A DNA stretch of 21,966 nucleotides from an uncultured bacterium (GCA_947088515.1 CAMUHA010000031.1:1-21966); one strand, 5' to 3'; positions 1 to 8,161 are shown, numbered from the stretch's first letter. Notes: generated from the sequence alone by a model not told the origin. Translations and numbers: made by a program.

Positions 1-19
1 CAGAAAGTGAGGTACCCTC
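1..19 (+). promoter_or_regulatory. SD site of prs inside a small hairpin
   Basis: The SD-like GAGG (9-12) lies seven bases before the ATG at 20. TGAGG (8-12) can pair with CCTCA (16-20) across a three-base loop, which would cover the SD and the A of the start codon. An in-frame TGA at 8-10 rules out any earlier start for the PRPP synthetase. The pairing is seen in the sequence; any role in translation control is inference. Confidence 0.45.
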
Positions 20-1210
20 ATGTCCCAGCGTGAAGAAACAAGAAACTTAGAGACAATACCTGTCGGTTCTCTCGGTATAATCCCTTTGGAAGGATGCAAA
101 TCTCTTGGACAAAAGGTTGATGATTACCTTGTCAAATGGCGTACTGTCCGGGAAAGCGAACACAAAACAAGTCTTGCTTTTGCCGGCTATCAGCGGGATT
201 CCTATATTCTAAGGGCCAAGGTTCCCCGCTTTGGTTCAGGAGAAGCCAAAGGAATGATTTTAGAGTCTGTCAGAGGAAGCGATTTATACCTTCTTGTTGA
301 TGTTGCCAACTATAGTCTTACCTATTCCCTGTGCGGACACGAAAACCACATGTCCCCTGATGACCATTATCAGGATTTAAAGAGAATCATTGCGGCAGTG
401 GGAGGGAAGGCAAGACGAATTACTGTTATTATGCCTTTTTTGTATGAAAGCCGCCAGCACAAAAGAACTGCAAGAGAATCCCTGGATTGTGCCCTTGCCC
501 TGCAGGAGATGGTGCGCATGGGCGTGGATAATATTATCACCTTTGACGCCCATGACCCCAGAGTACAAAACGCCATTCCTCTCCACGGTTTTGAGACGGT
601 ACAACCCTCATACCAGTTTATTAAGGGGCTGTTAAAGCATGTACCTGACCTTCAGATTGACTCTGACCACATGATGATAATCAGCCCGGATGAAGGCGGT
701 ATGTCACGCGCCATCTACATGGCAAACGTGCTTGGCCTTGACATGGGCATGTTCTATAAAAGAAGGGATTACACCCGTGTGGTAAACGGGCGCAACCCTA
801 TTGTGGCACATGAATTTCTTGGCTCCTCTGTGGAAGGAAAGGATATGGTCATTATCGACGATATGATTTCCTCTGGTGAAAGCGTTCTGGAAGTAGCCAC
901 CGCTTTGAAAGAACGGAAGGCTCGCAAAATCTTTATCTGCGCTACTTTTGGATTGTTTACTAATGGACTTGAAAAATTTGACAAAATTTATGAGAGCGGT
1001 CTGATTGACCGGGTGCTTACCACCAACCTGATTTATCAAACGCCGGAACTGCTGGAACGGGAATGGTATATTGACTGTGATATGAGTAAATACATTGCAT
1101 ACCTGATTGACACTTTAAATCATGACGCCTCAATCAGCGACCTGCTAAATCCCAATGAACGTATCCAGAGTGTCGTTACCAAATATAAGAACGGAATAAC
1201 CATTAACTGA
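20..1210 (+). CDS. prs: Ribose-phosphate pyrophosphokinase (PRPP synthetase), long divergent form
   Basis: Cytosolic enzyme that transfers pyrophosphate from ATP to ribose 5-phosphate, making PRPP for nucleotide, His and Trp synthesis. Visible family features are the loop MPFLYESRQHKR (residues 138-149, matching the ATP-binding PYFGYARQDRR region of class I enzymes), FDAHDPRVQ (175-183) in the place of DLHAxQIQ, the KRR motif (247-249), and the PRPP-binding loop IIDDMISSGES (278-288). At 396 residues it is about 80 longer than the usual 310-320, with an N-terminal extension of roughly 50 residues and a longer C-terminus. The PRPP loop reads DDMISSGES rather than the usual DDxxDTGGT. Only one start is possible because a stop lies just upstream in frame. 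It may be a second, specialised Prs paralog rather than the housekeeping copy. The family call is firm; the exact activity less so. Confidence 0.83.
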   Translation: MSQREETRNLETIPVGSLGIIPLEGCKSLGQKVDDYLVKWRTVRESEHKTSLAFAGYQRDSYILRAKVPRFGSGEAKGMILESVRGSDLYLLVDVANYSLTYSLCGHENHMSPDDHYQDLKRIIAAVGGKARRITVIMPFLYESRQHKRTARESLDCALALQEMVRMGVDNIITFDAHDPRVQNAIPLHGFETVQPSYQFIKGLLKHVPDLQIDSDHMMIISPDEGGMSRAIYMANVLGLDMGMFYKRRDYTRVVNGRNPIVAHEFLGSSVEGKDMVIIDDMISSGESVLEVATALKERKARKIFICATFGLFTNGLEKFDKIYESGLIDRVLTTNLIYQTPELLEREWYIDCDMSKYIAYLIDTLNHDASISDLLNPNERIQSVVTKYKNGITIN

Positions 1211-1233
1211 CATTTCCGTCAGATAAATCAGAC

Positions 1234-1263
1234 CAGAGTCCGCCTGCAGTTAAATGGACTCTG
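1234..1263 (+). promoter_or_regulatory. Perfect 8-bp stem-loop in the bmrC leader
   Basis: CAGAGTCC (1234-1241) pairs perfectly with GGACTCTG (1256-1263) across a 14-base loop. No T-run follows, so it is not a standard terminator. It is the first of two hairpins between prs and the ABC exporter genes. Its right arm overlaps the start of a 17-codon ORF at 1254, so a ribosome starting there would melt it. The structure is seen; regulation is inferred. Confidence 0.5.
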
Positions 1264-1307
1264 CTGCCATTCGCACAAAAACTCTACATTTATACCCCGT
1301 CAGCTGA
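1254..1307 (+). CDS. Possible 17-residue leader peptide upstream of the ABC exporter
   Basis: A small ORF starts at ATG 1254 and ends at TGA 1305-1307; it encodes MDSAAIRTKTLHLYPVS. The stop codon falls in the loop of the following GC-rich hairpin (1292-1317), so a ribosome ending translation there would prevent that hairpin from forming. B. subtilis bmrCD is preceded by the leader gene bmrB, which controls it by ribosome-mediated attenuation, so the position is suggestive. No convincing SD is present before the ATG, the peptide has no recognised homolog, and it may be chance. Confidence 0.25.
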   Translation: MDSAAIRTKTLHLYPVS

Positions 1308-1317
1308 GGCGGGGTAT
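1292..1317 (+). terminator. GC-rich hairpin after prs: terminator or attenuator
   Basis: ATACCCCG (1292-1299) pairs perfectly with CGGGGTAT (1310-1317) across a ten-base loop, followed by TTGAATTATT. The stem is strong but the T-tract is short. It may be the intrinsic terminator of prs, or an attenuator of the ABC exporter operon that starts 60 bases later. Confidence 0.5.
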
Positions 1318-1364
1318 TTGAATTATTGCCGGATGGAAGGCGGACCATAGTTTATCACTTATAT

Positions 1365-1370
1365 GGAGAA
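1365..1370 (+). promoter_or_regulatory. SD that decides the start of the first exporter gene
   Basis: GGAGAA lies seven bases before the ATG at 1378. An upstream in-frame ATG at 1363 overlaps this SD and has no SD of its own, so 1378 is the better start. Confidence 0.7.
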
Positions 1371-1377
1371 TGGGAAA

Positions 1378-3165
1378 ATGAACTCTTTTCAATTTATATG
1401 GCAGTACATCCGGCGTTACAAAGTCCGGTATATTGCCGGAATCATCACTTTGTTTCTGGTAGATTTTTTCAACATTTTTATTCCCAAGCTTACAGGCTCC
1501 ATTACAGACGGCCTGACAGCCTCCGCCATGGATATGAATGATATCAAATGGCATCTTGCAGCTCTTTTCCTTCTGGGCGCTTCTCTTGCCCTGGGACGTT
1601 TTTTCTGGCGTTTCTTCCTGTTCGGTTCCGCCAGAGGGATTGAACGGAACCTGCGGGACGATATGTTTGCCCATCTGGAGCAGCTGGGTGTTGAATACTA
1701 TAACGAACACAAAACCGGAGACCTGATGACCCGGTTTACCAGCGACCTTAACATGATACGTATGGCCATTGGACCTGCGGTTATCTGCGTCTTTGATGCA
1801 ACTGTAATGACCGTAATGGTAATCGGACAGATGATGATTTACGTGAATGTCCCTCTGACTCTTCTGGCCCTGATTCCCATGCTTATTATCTGTATTGGAG
1901 AGATCTGTTACGGAAAAATTATGCACCCTAAATATAAAGAACGCCAGGAGGCAGTTTCCAATCTTACGGATTATGTGCAGGAAAGCTTTTCCGGCGTACG
2001 TGTAATTAAAGCCTTTGTACAGGAACGGGCCCAGATGTATGGCTTTTTAAAGGCAAACCGTCATACTATGGACAAGAACTTAAATGTAGTGCGGCTCCAG
2101 GCCATCGTCATGCCTCTTTTGGATGTAATCATCGGCTTAAGCAGTCTTATCACTCTGATTTACGGCGGTTATCTTGCCCTTACCGGAGAAATTACCTTAG
2201 GAAGGTTTGTTGCCTTTAACCAGTACATTAATATGCTGGTTTGGCCCATGCTAGCATGTGGGGATGCCATCAATATGTTTTCACAGGGCAGCGCTTCCAT
2301 CCGCCGTGTGCAGGAAATTTTTGAGGAAGAGCCGGAGATTCGTGACGATGACAAAGCCCTTTCCCTGCCCCAAATCAAAGGAGACATTACCTTTTCCCGC
2401 CTGACCTTCACCCATAAAGGGCATACAGAACCTACGCTAAAGGATATAAGCCTGGAAATAGAAGCGGGCGCCACCCTTGCGGTAATTGGACGTACGGGAA
2501 ACGGTAAATCCACTCTGGTAAATTTGCTGCTGCGGCTTTATAATGCCCATCCTGGTATGCTTTTGATTGACGGAAGGGATATTAACACTATACCATTAAA
2601 AGACCTGCGGGAAAATATTGCTTATGTTCCTCAGGATAATTTCCTGTTTTCAGATACCTTAAGCTCCAACATTTCTTTCGGCGCCCAGACAGTGGATATG
2701 GATGCCGTTATCCGCGCTGCGAAGGCTTCCTGCATCCATGAGAACATTGTCTCCTTCCCCAACGGTTACGAAACCATTGTGGGGGAGAGAGGCGTTACCT
2801 TGTCCGGGGGACAAAAGCAGCGCAGCTCTATTGCACGCGCCCTGATAAAAGATGCCCCCATACTGATTCTGGATGACGCACTCTCTGCTGTGGACACCGA
2901 TACGGAAGAGCAAATCCTGAAAAATCTGAAAGAGGACCGGCAGGGAAAAACCACAATTTTAATTGCCCACCGTATTTCCACTATTCAAAACGCCGACATT
3001 ATTATGGTTCTGGAAGACGGCATGGCAAAAGAAATCGGCAGCCATGCAGAGTTAATGGCAAAAGGGGGCATATACAAAAGCATGTTTGAAAAACAACAGC
3101 TGGAATCAGCCTTAGGCGATATCTCTCTTGCCAGCAGCAAATCCCAGGGAGGTAATTTGTCATGA
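1378..3165 (+). CDS. bmrC: ABC exporter half-transporter, BmrC/YheI type, with degenerate catalytic Asp
   Basis: First subunit of a heterodimeric multidrug-type ABC exporter in the cell membrane, 595 residues from the start used here (five fewer than from ATG 1363). It has an N-terminal six-helix transmembrane domain (to about residue 310) and a C-terminal nucleotide-binding domain: Walker A GRTGNGKS (371-378), intact signature LSGGQ (475-479), Walker B LILDD and the H-loop His in AHR (531). The residue after the Walker B Asp is Asp500 instead of the catalytic Glu, as in the degenerate ATPase site of BmrC and TM287. The gene shares a four-base ATGA overlap with the next subunit, indicating coupled translation. 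Length and architecture match B. subtilis BmrC (YheI). The substrate is unknown; drugs or lipids are likely for this family. Confidence 0.88.
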   Translation: MNSFQFIWQYIRRYKVRYIAGIITLFLVDFFNIFIPKLTGSITDGLTASAMDMNDIKWHLAALFLLGASLALGRFFWRFFLFGSARGIERNLRDDMFAHLEQLGVEYYNEHKTGDLMTRFTSDLNMIRMAIGPAVICVFDATVMTVMVIGQMMIYVNVPLTLLALIPMLIICIGEICYGKIMHPKYKERQEAVSNLTDYVQESFSGVRVIKAFVQERAQMYGFLKANRHTMDKNLNVVRLQAIVMPLLDVIIGLSSLITLIYGGYLALTGEITLGRFVAFNQYINMLVWPMLACGDAINMFSQGSASIRRVQEIFEEEPEIRDDDKALSLPQIKGDITFSRLTFTHKGHTEPTLKDISLEIEAGATLAVIGRTGNGKSTLVNLLLRLYNAHPGMLLIDGRDINTIPLKDLRENIAYVPQDNFLFSDTLSSNISFGAQTVDMDAVIRAAKASCIHENIVSFPNGYETIVGERGVTLSGGQKQRSSIARALIKDAPILILDDALSAVDTDTEEQILKNLKEDRQGKTTILIAHRISTIQNADIIMVLEDGMAKEIGSHAELMAKGGIYKSMFEKQQLESALGDISLASSKSQGGNLS

Positions 3166-5150
3166 AACGACTACTTACATATTTAAAACCTCATGCAAAA
3201 GTTATGGCCACCGCAACCATTTTGGTACTGTTTATCATTGTGGTTGAGCTTTACCGGCCGATTATTATCGGCAATGCAATTGACAATTATATCAATGGCT
3301 ATTATCACCCATATGCAGCGGTCAACGCAGACTCTCCCGGAAGCGTTCCTTATCATGACTTATGGCTGACCCGGAAATTTGACGCTGGAAGCGTACAGGA
3401 GTTTTACCAGATTTTTCTTTATCAGGACCACTACTACATGGCGGAAGGCTTAAGCGCAGAGGAATGTGGTCTGCTGGAAAATGCCTCTTTATCCCAATTA
3501 GAAGCATATGTGCAAAAAGGCGCCGTTCTTTTGGATAAAAAGGACCTGTCCGCCCTGCGCCGCTACGATTTTACAGGTATCCTCACTGCCGCCCTTGCCT
3601 ATCTGTGTATGCTGCTGCTTGGGTTTGTCTTAAACGCTCTGGATACCTGGATGTTGCAAAAAATGGGGCAAAACATTATTTATAATATGAGAAAGGAAGT
3701 ATTTGGGCATATTCACAGCCTGTCCTTAAACTTTTTTAACACCACACCGGTAGGCAAGCTTGTAACCCGTGTTTCCAATGACACAGAAGCCGTCAATGAG
3801 CTGTTTTCCTCCATATTGGTCAGGCTGTTTAAAAATGTGGTAAAAATTATCGGCTATGGAATCGTTATGGTTTCCATCAATGCTTCTATGGCGCTGGTAT
3901 CTTTTGCCCTGCTTCCTGTGATAACTGTCCTTACTTTTTTCTTCCGGTATCTTTCCCGTAAAGCCTACCAGCTTACCCGGAATAAAATTACAGAAATTAA
4001 TACTTTCCTTTCCGAACATATTTCCGGTATGCGTCTTATCCAGATTTTTGCAAGGGAAGATACCAAATATAAAGCTTTCTGCCAGAAATCCCAGGAACTT
4101 TATGCAGCTAACTGGCGGGAAACAATGACCTTTGCCATTTTCCGCCCATCCATTTATATGGTTTCCATCCTTGCTATGCTGCTGGTTATCGGCACAGGCA
4201 GCTTGTCTGTGCTAAATGGAACCCTGTCCCTTGGCACGCTGTTTATTTTTATAACTTACATTGGAAGCTTTTTTGAACCAATCCAGGAATTAGCAGAACA
4301 GTTTGGCACGCTCCAGTCCTCTCTTGCTTCCGCCCAGAAGGTTTTTTCCATTCTGGATGAAAAGCCACAGATTACAAGCCCTGCCGCTCCCGTAAATGTA
4401 CAGATTCAGGGGCGGATTGAATTTAAACATGTATGGTTTGCATATGAAAAAGACGATTATATTTTAAAAGATGTAAGTTTTGTTATCCGCCCTGGAGAAA
4501 AAGCCGCATTTGTGGGCGCCACAGGCGCGGGAAAAACTTCTATTTTAAATTTGATTGGACGTTACTATGATATCCAGAAGGGGGAAATCCTTATTGACGG
4601 CGTAAATATCCGAGATATAGACACAGATGTACTGCGGAGCGCAATTGGCCAGGTACAGCAGGATGTATTCCTTTTCACGGGAGATATCAAAAGCAACATT
4701 TCCCTTGGCAATGATTCCATTACAGACGAAGAAATCAGACAGGCTGCCCAGACGGTACATGCGGATACGTTCATCGAAAAGCTGCCCGGACAGTATAACG
4801 CCCCGGTAACAGAGCGCGGCAGCACCTTATCCGCCGGGCAAAGACAGCTCCTTTCCTTCGCCCGTACCCTTGCCTATAAGCCTGCTATATTAGCGCTGGA
4901 TGAGGCCACCGCTAATATTGATACAGAAACAGAAAGCCTGATTACTCATGCACTGGAAAACCTGATGAAAGGACGCACTACGATTATGGTGGCTCACCGC
5001 CTCTCCACCATCCAGCATGCTGACAAGATTCTCGTTATGAACAAAGGACGCATCCATGAGTCTGGTTCCCACCAGGAGCTGCTTGCCAAAGACGGGCTTT
5101 ATAAACGGCTGTATGAACTGCAGCTGGTGGAACAGACTTCTTTAGCGTAA
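3162..5150 (+). CDS. bmrD: ABC exporter half-transporter, BmrD/YheH type, with extracytoplasmic insert
   Basis: Second subunit of the heterodimeric exporter, 662 residues. The first membrane helix (about 15-37) is separated from the second (about 138-160) by roughly 85-100 hydrophilic residues, matching the extracellular domain known in B. subtilis BmrD. The nucleotide-binding domain has Walker A GATGAGKT (452-459), a variant signature LSAGQ (556-560), Walker B ILALDE with the catalytic Glu581, and H-loop His612. Its Glu paired with the LSGGQ of the partner gives one competent ATP site; its LSAGQ paired with the partner's Asp gives the degenerate one. An SD GGGAGG lies nine bases before the ATG inside the end of bmrC. 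Family call is firm; physiological substrate unknown. Confidence 0.88.
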   Translation: MKRLLTYLKPHAKVMATATILVLFIIVVELYRPIIIGNAIDNYINGYYHPYAAVNADSPGSVPYHDLWLTRKFDAGSVQEFYQIFLYQDHYYMAEGLSAEECGLLENASLSQLEAYVQKGAVLLDKKDLSALRRYDFTGILTAALAYLCMLLLGFVLNALDTWMLQKMGQNIIYNMRKEVFGHIHSLSLNFFNTTPVGKLVTRVSNDTEAVNELFSSILVRLFKNVVKIIGYGIVMVSINASMALVSFALLPVITVLTFFFRYLSRKAYQLTRNKITEINTFLSEHISGMRLIQIFAREDTKYKAFCQKSQELYAANWRETMTFAIFRPSIYMVSILAMLLVIGTGSLSVLNGTLSLGTLFIFITYIGSFFEPIQELAEQFGTLQSSLASAQKVFSILDEKPQITSPAAPVNVQIQGRIEFKHVWFAYEKDDYILKDVSFVIRPGEKAAFVGATGAGKTSILNLIGRYYDIQKGEILIDGVNIRDIDTDVLRSAIGQVQQDVFLFTGDIKSNISLGNDSITDEEIRQAAQTVHADTFIEKLPGQYNAPVTERGSTLSAGQRQLLSFARTLAYKPAILALDEATANIDTETESLITHALENLMKGRTTIMVAHRLSTIQHADKILVMNKGRIHESGSHQELLAKDGLYKRLYELQLVEQTSLA

Positions 5151-5173
5151 AAGAACACTCAGACTTTTAACCC

Positions 5174-5221
5174 CCGTATCCATCTTATCCGGATTTAATG
5201 CTCCAGATAAGATAGATACGG
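5174..5221. terminator. Convergent 16-bp stem-loop spanning the stop codon of the DUF6044 gene
   Basis: CCGTATC-C-ATCTTATC (5174-5189) pairs with GATAAGAT-A-GATACGG (5206-5221) with one C/A mismatch and a 16-base loop. It lies 23 bases after bmrD and includes the last codons and stop of the opposing membrane-protein gene. Neither side has a T-run, so it is not a classical intrinsic terminator, but the position between convergent genes fits a shared 3' end structure. The middle arm can instead pair with 5225-5232 (AGATAGAT at 5210-5217 with ATCTATCT). Confidence 0.5.
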
Positions 5222-6952
5222 TCCATCTATCTGGTAAACATACAAGGTATACGTGGAGCTGTCATGGGTATAAACCCCTGCCTCCACAAGTCCTGCCTCT
5301 TCTGCATTGGTAAGCGCCATCCGTGAAAAGATATAACGCCCGCCCAGCGCCTTAAACGCCTCAATGTCAATGTAAATATCCTGTTCCGTTATCTGGTAAT
5401 TCCTTGAAGCATTCACAATGGAAATATCTGTTCCCGAATACAGATACGCCCTAGCTCCCCAGCTGTCAAAATAATCCCGGCTTTCGGGCACCCGCGAAAG
5501 AGCAGGCGCAATTACCTTTCTGAAAGCTTCTTTGTATTCCTGGGAATAAAACCCCAGATAACCGTCCAGTGTGGCAATCCCGTTATACTCCAAAACCGCC
5601 GGATAAAAACCATAAGCCGCAGACCACTCCCCCTGGTATCCAATATCCTCCTTTGCGCTTTCAAACAGCTCCGCCGAATAAAATTCCCCAAAGGACATCT
5701 GGTCTGTCTGTTTTCCCTTTATTATTTGGTATGCCTGGTCCAGACAGGTGTGATACAAATCATTATATCTGGTTCCTGAGAGCACAATAATCATTACCGC
5801 TGCCAATGCCATCAGACATGCAGCTGCCCTTGCCCCTTTTCTCCTGTTATCATATATCCGTTTCAGCACAAGAAAAAATGCCGCATACCAGAGAAATGGA
5901 CTGAAAAATACGGTCCGGTTAAACTGCCATCCCGTAAGCGGCGGGCAAATGGTTTCCACCAGCCCCCGGAAGTCTTCCCAATAATAAACCCCATAAACCA
6001 CGCTGTTAAAGACAATCACCAGCATGAAAAGATTATATAAATCCTTAAAAATACCCTTTCCATTTTTGTCTCTTATATAAGAAACATTCAGCCAAAAAAA
6101 ATAAATCATACATACCGGCAAGACCAGCGCCGTATGCACACTTTCTGCATGAAACATTCCTTTGGCAAATACTTCTCTTATGGTCTTTGCAATCTCTCCT
6201 GCCGTAAAGCTGCCTGCTTCCATAGTGGAACGGATTGTCACTTCATCTGACAGAAGCATGGTTCCAAACAGCCGGTATTCACAGGCAATGCAGCCTGCCG
6301 AAAGTACACACACCGCCAGAAAAATCCGCAAAGGAAAGCGTTTATCCTTTATCCAAAGCCAGATAAGGGAAACTGCCATATACGCCAGTATAAAAAGACC
6401 AAAATAGGAAAAATAAGAAAGCAATGGATACAAAAATAATGCTCCATACCATTTTACAGAAGGTTCCCTGTAAATTCTGCGGACAAGAAAAATCACCAGG
6501 GGTATCGATGCAAAGGGAATCCCAAATGTTGGAAATACATTGAGAAGTCCATAGGCAAACCCAAGAATCCATACCAGCGGCTTATAAGTATCATACTTTT
6601 CTCCATAAAAATCCTTCGCAAGAAGGATACAGGAAAACAGAGCAATAACTATTTTCAGAAAATAGCCTGCAATATAAGCCGGATAAGCCGGAAGAATCAT
6701 ATACAACATTGTATAAACGGAAAATTCCGCCGGAAGGGTGTCTCTGCTGATACCTCCCAAAAAGGGCACATCAACCCCATGTGCCCAGAAAGTGCCCGTA
6801 TTTTTCATCATCTGGAACTGTGGAATAAAAAGGTCCAGATTGTCATGGACCGCAATAATGCTGCTTTCACCACACAAAATAAATACCAGCCCTGCAAACA
6901 CAAAAAAACCGGCCACTATAAACAAATACCAGCGTGAAATCAGCCTTTTCAC
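5195..6952 (-). CDS. DUF6044-like polytopic membrane protein (YkoS type)
   Basis: Integral membrane protein of 585 residues with about ten to twelve predicted membrane helices, beginning with a hydrophobic segment at residues 8-28. A first extracytoplasmic loop contains VHDNLDLFIPQFQ (about 35-47), the kind of early acidic motif seen in GT-C/YfhO-like membrane enzymes, and a soluble tail of about 180 residues follows the last helix. It resembles the DUF6044 family (B. subtilis YkoS), whose function is unknown. The start is a GTG at 6952-6950 with a very strong SD (GGGGGAGGAG), and it overlaps the stop of the upstream glycosyltransferase by four bases (GTGA). That coupling suggests both act on the same lipid-linked glycan or envelope polymer. 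The family assignment is from memory. Confidence 0.7.
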   Translation of the reverse strand: MKRLISRWYLFIVAGFFVFAGLVFILCGESSIIAVHDNLDLFIPQFQMMKNTGTFWAHGVDVPFLGGISRDTLPAEFSVYTMLYMILPAYPAYIAGYFLKIVIALFSCILLAKDFYGEKYDTYKPLVWILGFAYGLLNVFPTFGIPFASIPLVIFLVRRIYREPSVKWYGALFLYPLLSYFSYFGLFILAYMAVSLIWLWIKDKRFPLRIFLAVCVLSAGCIACEYRLFGTMLLSDEVTIRSTMEAGSFTAGEIAKTIREVFAKGMFHAESVHTALVLPVCMIYFFWLNVSYIRDKNGKGIFKDLYNLFMLVIVFNSVVYGVYYWEDFRGLVETICPPLTGWQFNRTVFFSPFLWYAAFFLVLKRIYDNRRKGARAAACLMALAAVMIIVLSGTRYNDLYHTCLDQAYQIIKGKQTDQMSFGEFYSAELFESAKEDIGYQGEWSAAYGFYPAVLEYNGIATLDGYLGFYSQEYKEAFRKVIAPALSRVPESRDYFDSWGARAYLYSGTDISIVNASRNYQITEQDIYIDIEAFKALGGRYIFSRMALTNAEEAGLVEAGVYTHDSSTYTLYVYQIDGPYLSYLEH

Positions 6953-7908
6953 TTCTCCTCCCCCTTATTTTCCTCACTCTCTTGCTTTTCCTTTTCGCAC
7001 ATCTGGGTAAAATGATATTCAAAATCCCGTCTGTTTTTCATGGCCATATTAGACAAAATAAGTCCTGCAAAAAAGGACTGGATTGCCGCCATCATCACAA
7101 AACCACACACTATAAGCGTAGGAAATTTAAGCACCAGCCCTGTTCCCAGAAATTCCAGCAAAACAGGTATGAAGAACAAAATCGCCATTGCCGCAAGCGC
7201 TACAGAAAGGATGGAAAAAAATCCAAAGGGTTTATAATCCCGGTAAAGTCTGAAAATCGTGCCCAGCACCCGGAAGCCGTCGGAATAGGTGTTTAGCTTT
7301 GAAACGCTTCCCTCCGGCCTGTCCCTGTACTCCACAATTACATTGTCAATCTGCATATGGTTATAAACTGCGTGTATGGTCATCTCCGTTTCAATCTCAA
7401 ATCCCCTGGACAAAACCGGAAACGTCTTTACAAAGCCATAGCTAAAAGCCCGGAAACCTGTCATAATGTCCTTCACCTTGCAGCCGAACAAATGATTAAT
7501 GCTTGCTCGGACCAGAGAATTGCCCATATTATGAAAGGGACGTTTATTTTCTTCAAAATAAGTGGACGAAAGCCTGTCCCCAACCACCATATCTGCATTA
7601 TGCTTCAATACCTTCTCCACCATCTCCGGCGCAAACTCCATAGGATAGGTATCATCCCCATCCACCATAATATAACACCGTGCCTCAATCTCCCTGAACA
7701 TCCGTCTGATTACATTTCCTTTTCCCTGCATATATTCATGGCGCAGTACGGCTCCCTCCGCTAAAGCAATTTCAGCCGTCCGGTCTGTAGAATTATTATC
7801 ATAAACATAAATTACCGCCTCCGGCAGGGATTTTCTTGCATCCCGAATTACCCTGGCAATAGTTTTTTCTTCATTATAACACGGAATTAATACAGCAATT
7901 TTATCCAT
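6949..7908 (-). CDS. Membrane-anchored family 2 glycosyltransferase, YkoT/dolichyl-phosphate-mannose synthase-like
   Basis: Predicted to move a sugar from a nucleotide sugar to a polyprenyl phosphate or envelope acceptor at the inner face of the membrane. The N-terminal GT-A domain shows IPCYNEE (8-14), DNNSTDRT (37-44) and the metal-binding VDGDD (82-86), then GFRAFSYGF (151-159). Two C-terminal helices (about 229-250 and 265-288) and a charged tail follow. This two-helix layout is that of the DPMS/GtrB/YkoT group. It is translationally coupled to the DUF6044-like gene downstream. The start at 7908 has an SD-like AAGGA about nine bases upstream. The donor sugar cannot be told from sequence. 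Confidence 0.82.
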   Translation of the reverse strand: MDKIAVLIPCYNEEKTIARVIRDARKSLPEAVIYVYDNNSTDRTAEIALAEGAVLRHEYMQGKGNVIRRMFREIEARCYIMVDGDDTYPMEFAPEMVEKVLKHNADMVVGDRLSSTYFEENKRPFHNMGNSLVRASINHLFGCKVKDIMTGFRAFSYGFVKTFPVLSRGFEIETEMTIHAVYNHMQIDNVIVEYRDRPEGSVSKLNTYSDGFRVLGTIFRLYRDYKPFGFFSILSVALAAMAILFFIPVLLEFLGTGLVLKFPTLIVCGFVMMAAIQSFFAGLILSNMAMKNRRDFEYHFTQMCEKEKQESEENKGEEK

Positions 7909-7958
7909 CTGAATGTTTCCTTTTCTCCCTCATATCGTATACTTAACTATATTTTACC

Positions 7959-7987
7959 ATTTTATCAAAGTTTTAACCGGAAGTCCA
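7959..7987 (-). promoter_or_regulatory. Candidate sigma-A promoter for the glycosyltransferase unit
   Basis: On the minus strand, TGGACT (-35, 7987-7982) and TAAAAT (-10, 7964-7959) are spaced by 17 bases, about 50 bases before the start codon at 7908. The -35 box is only a partial match, and other A/T-rich hexamers nearby could serve. Confidence 0.35.
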
Positions 7988-8086
7988 GTTTTATGCCGCG
8001 TAATTCCATTTTTAATGAGAACACGGGCAAACAAGCGCTGCCATTTTGAAAGTTGATTTCCATAGCTTAATCGTATAAATCAGCTA

Positions 8087-8115
8087 TTGCCAAAACCTCT
8101 GCTATCCCTTATGAT
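8087..8115 (+). promoter_or_regulatory. Sigma-A promoter for plsC
   Basis: TTGCCA (-35, 8087-8092), a 17-base spacer and TATGAT (-10, 8110-8115) lie 46 bases before the start of the acyltransferase. Both boxes and the spacing match sigma-A well. The rest of the 253-base divergent region (7909-8161) shows only the weaker opposite promoter and no small ORF I can support. Confidence 0.7.
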
Positions 8116-8161
8116 ATATAAGTATGTGAAATAAAAACCTAAAAAGAAAGGGCGTCACATT

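Noticed and set aside
704..1039. Antisense ORF inside prs
   Set aside because: Long open frame opposite a well-supported gene, with no SD or family features.
1363..1377. Upstream in-frame ATG for the first ABC exporter gene
   Set aside because: It overlaps the SD of the ATG at 1378 and has no SD of its own.
1300..1926. 208-residue antisense ORF inside the first exporter gene
   Set aside because: Shadow of a clear ABC transporter frame; composition is rich in His, Asn and Gln with no recognisable domain.
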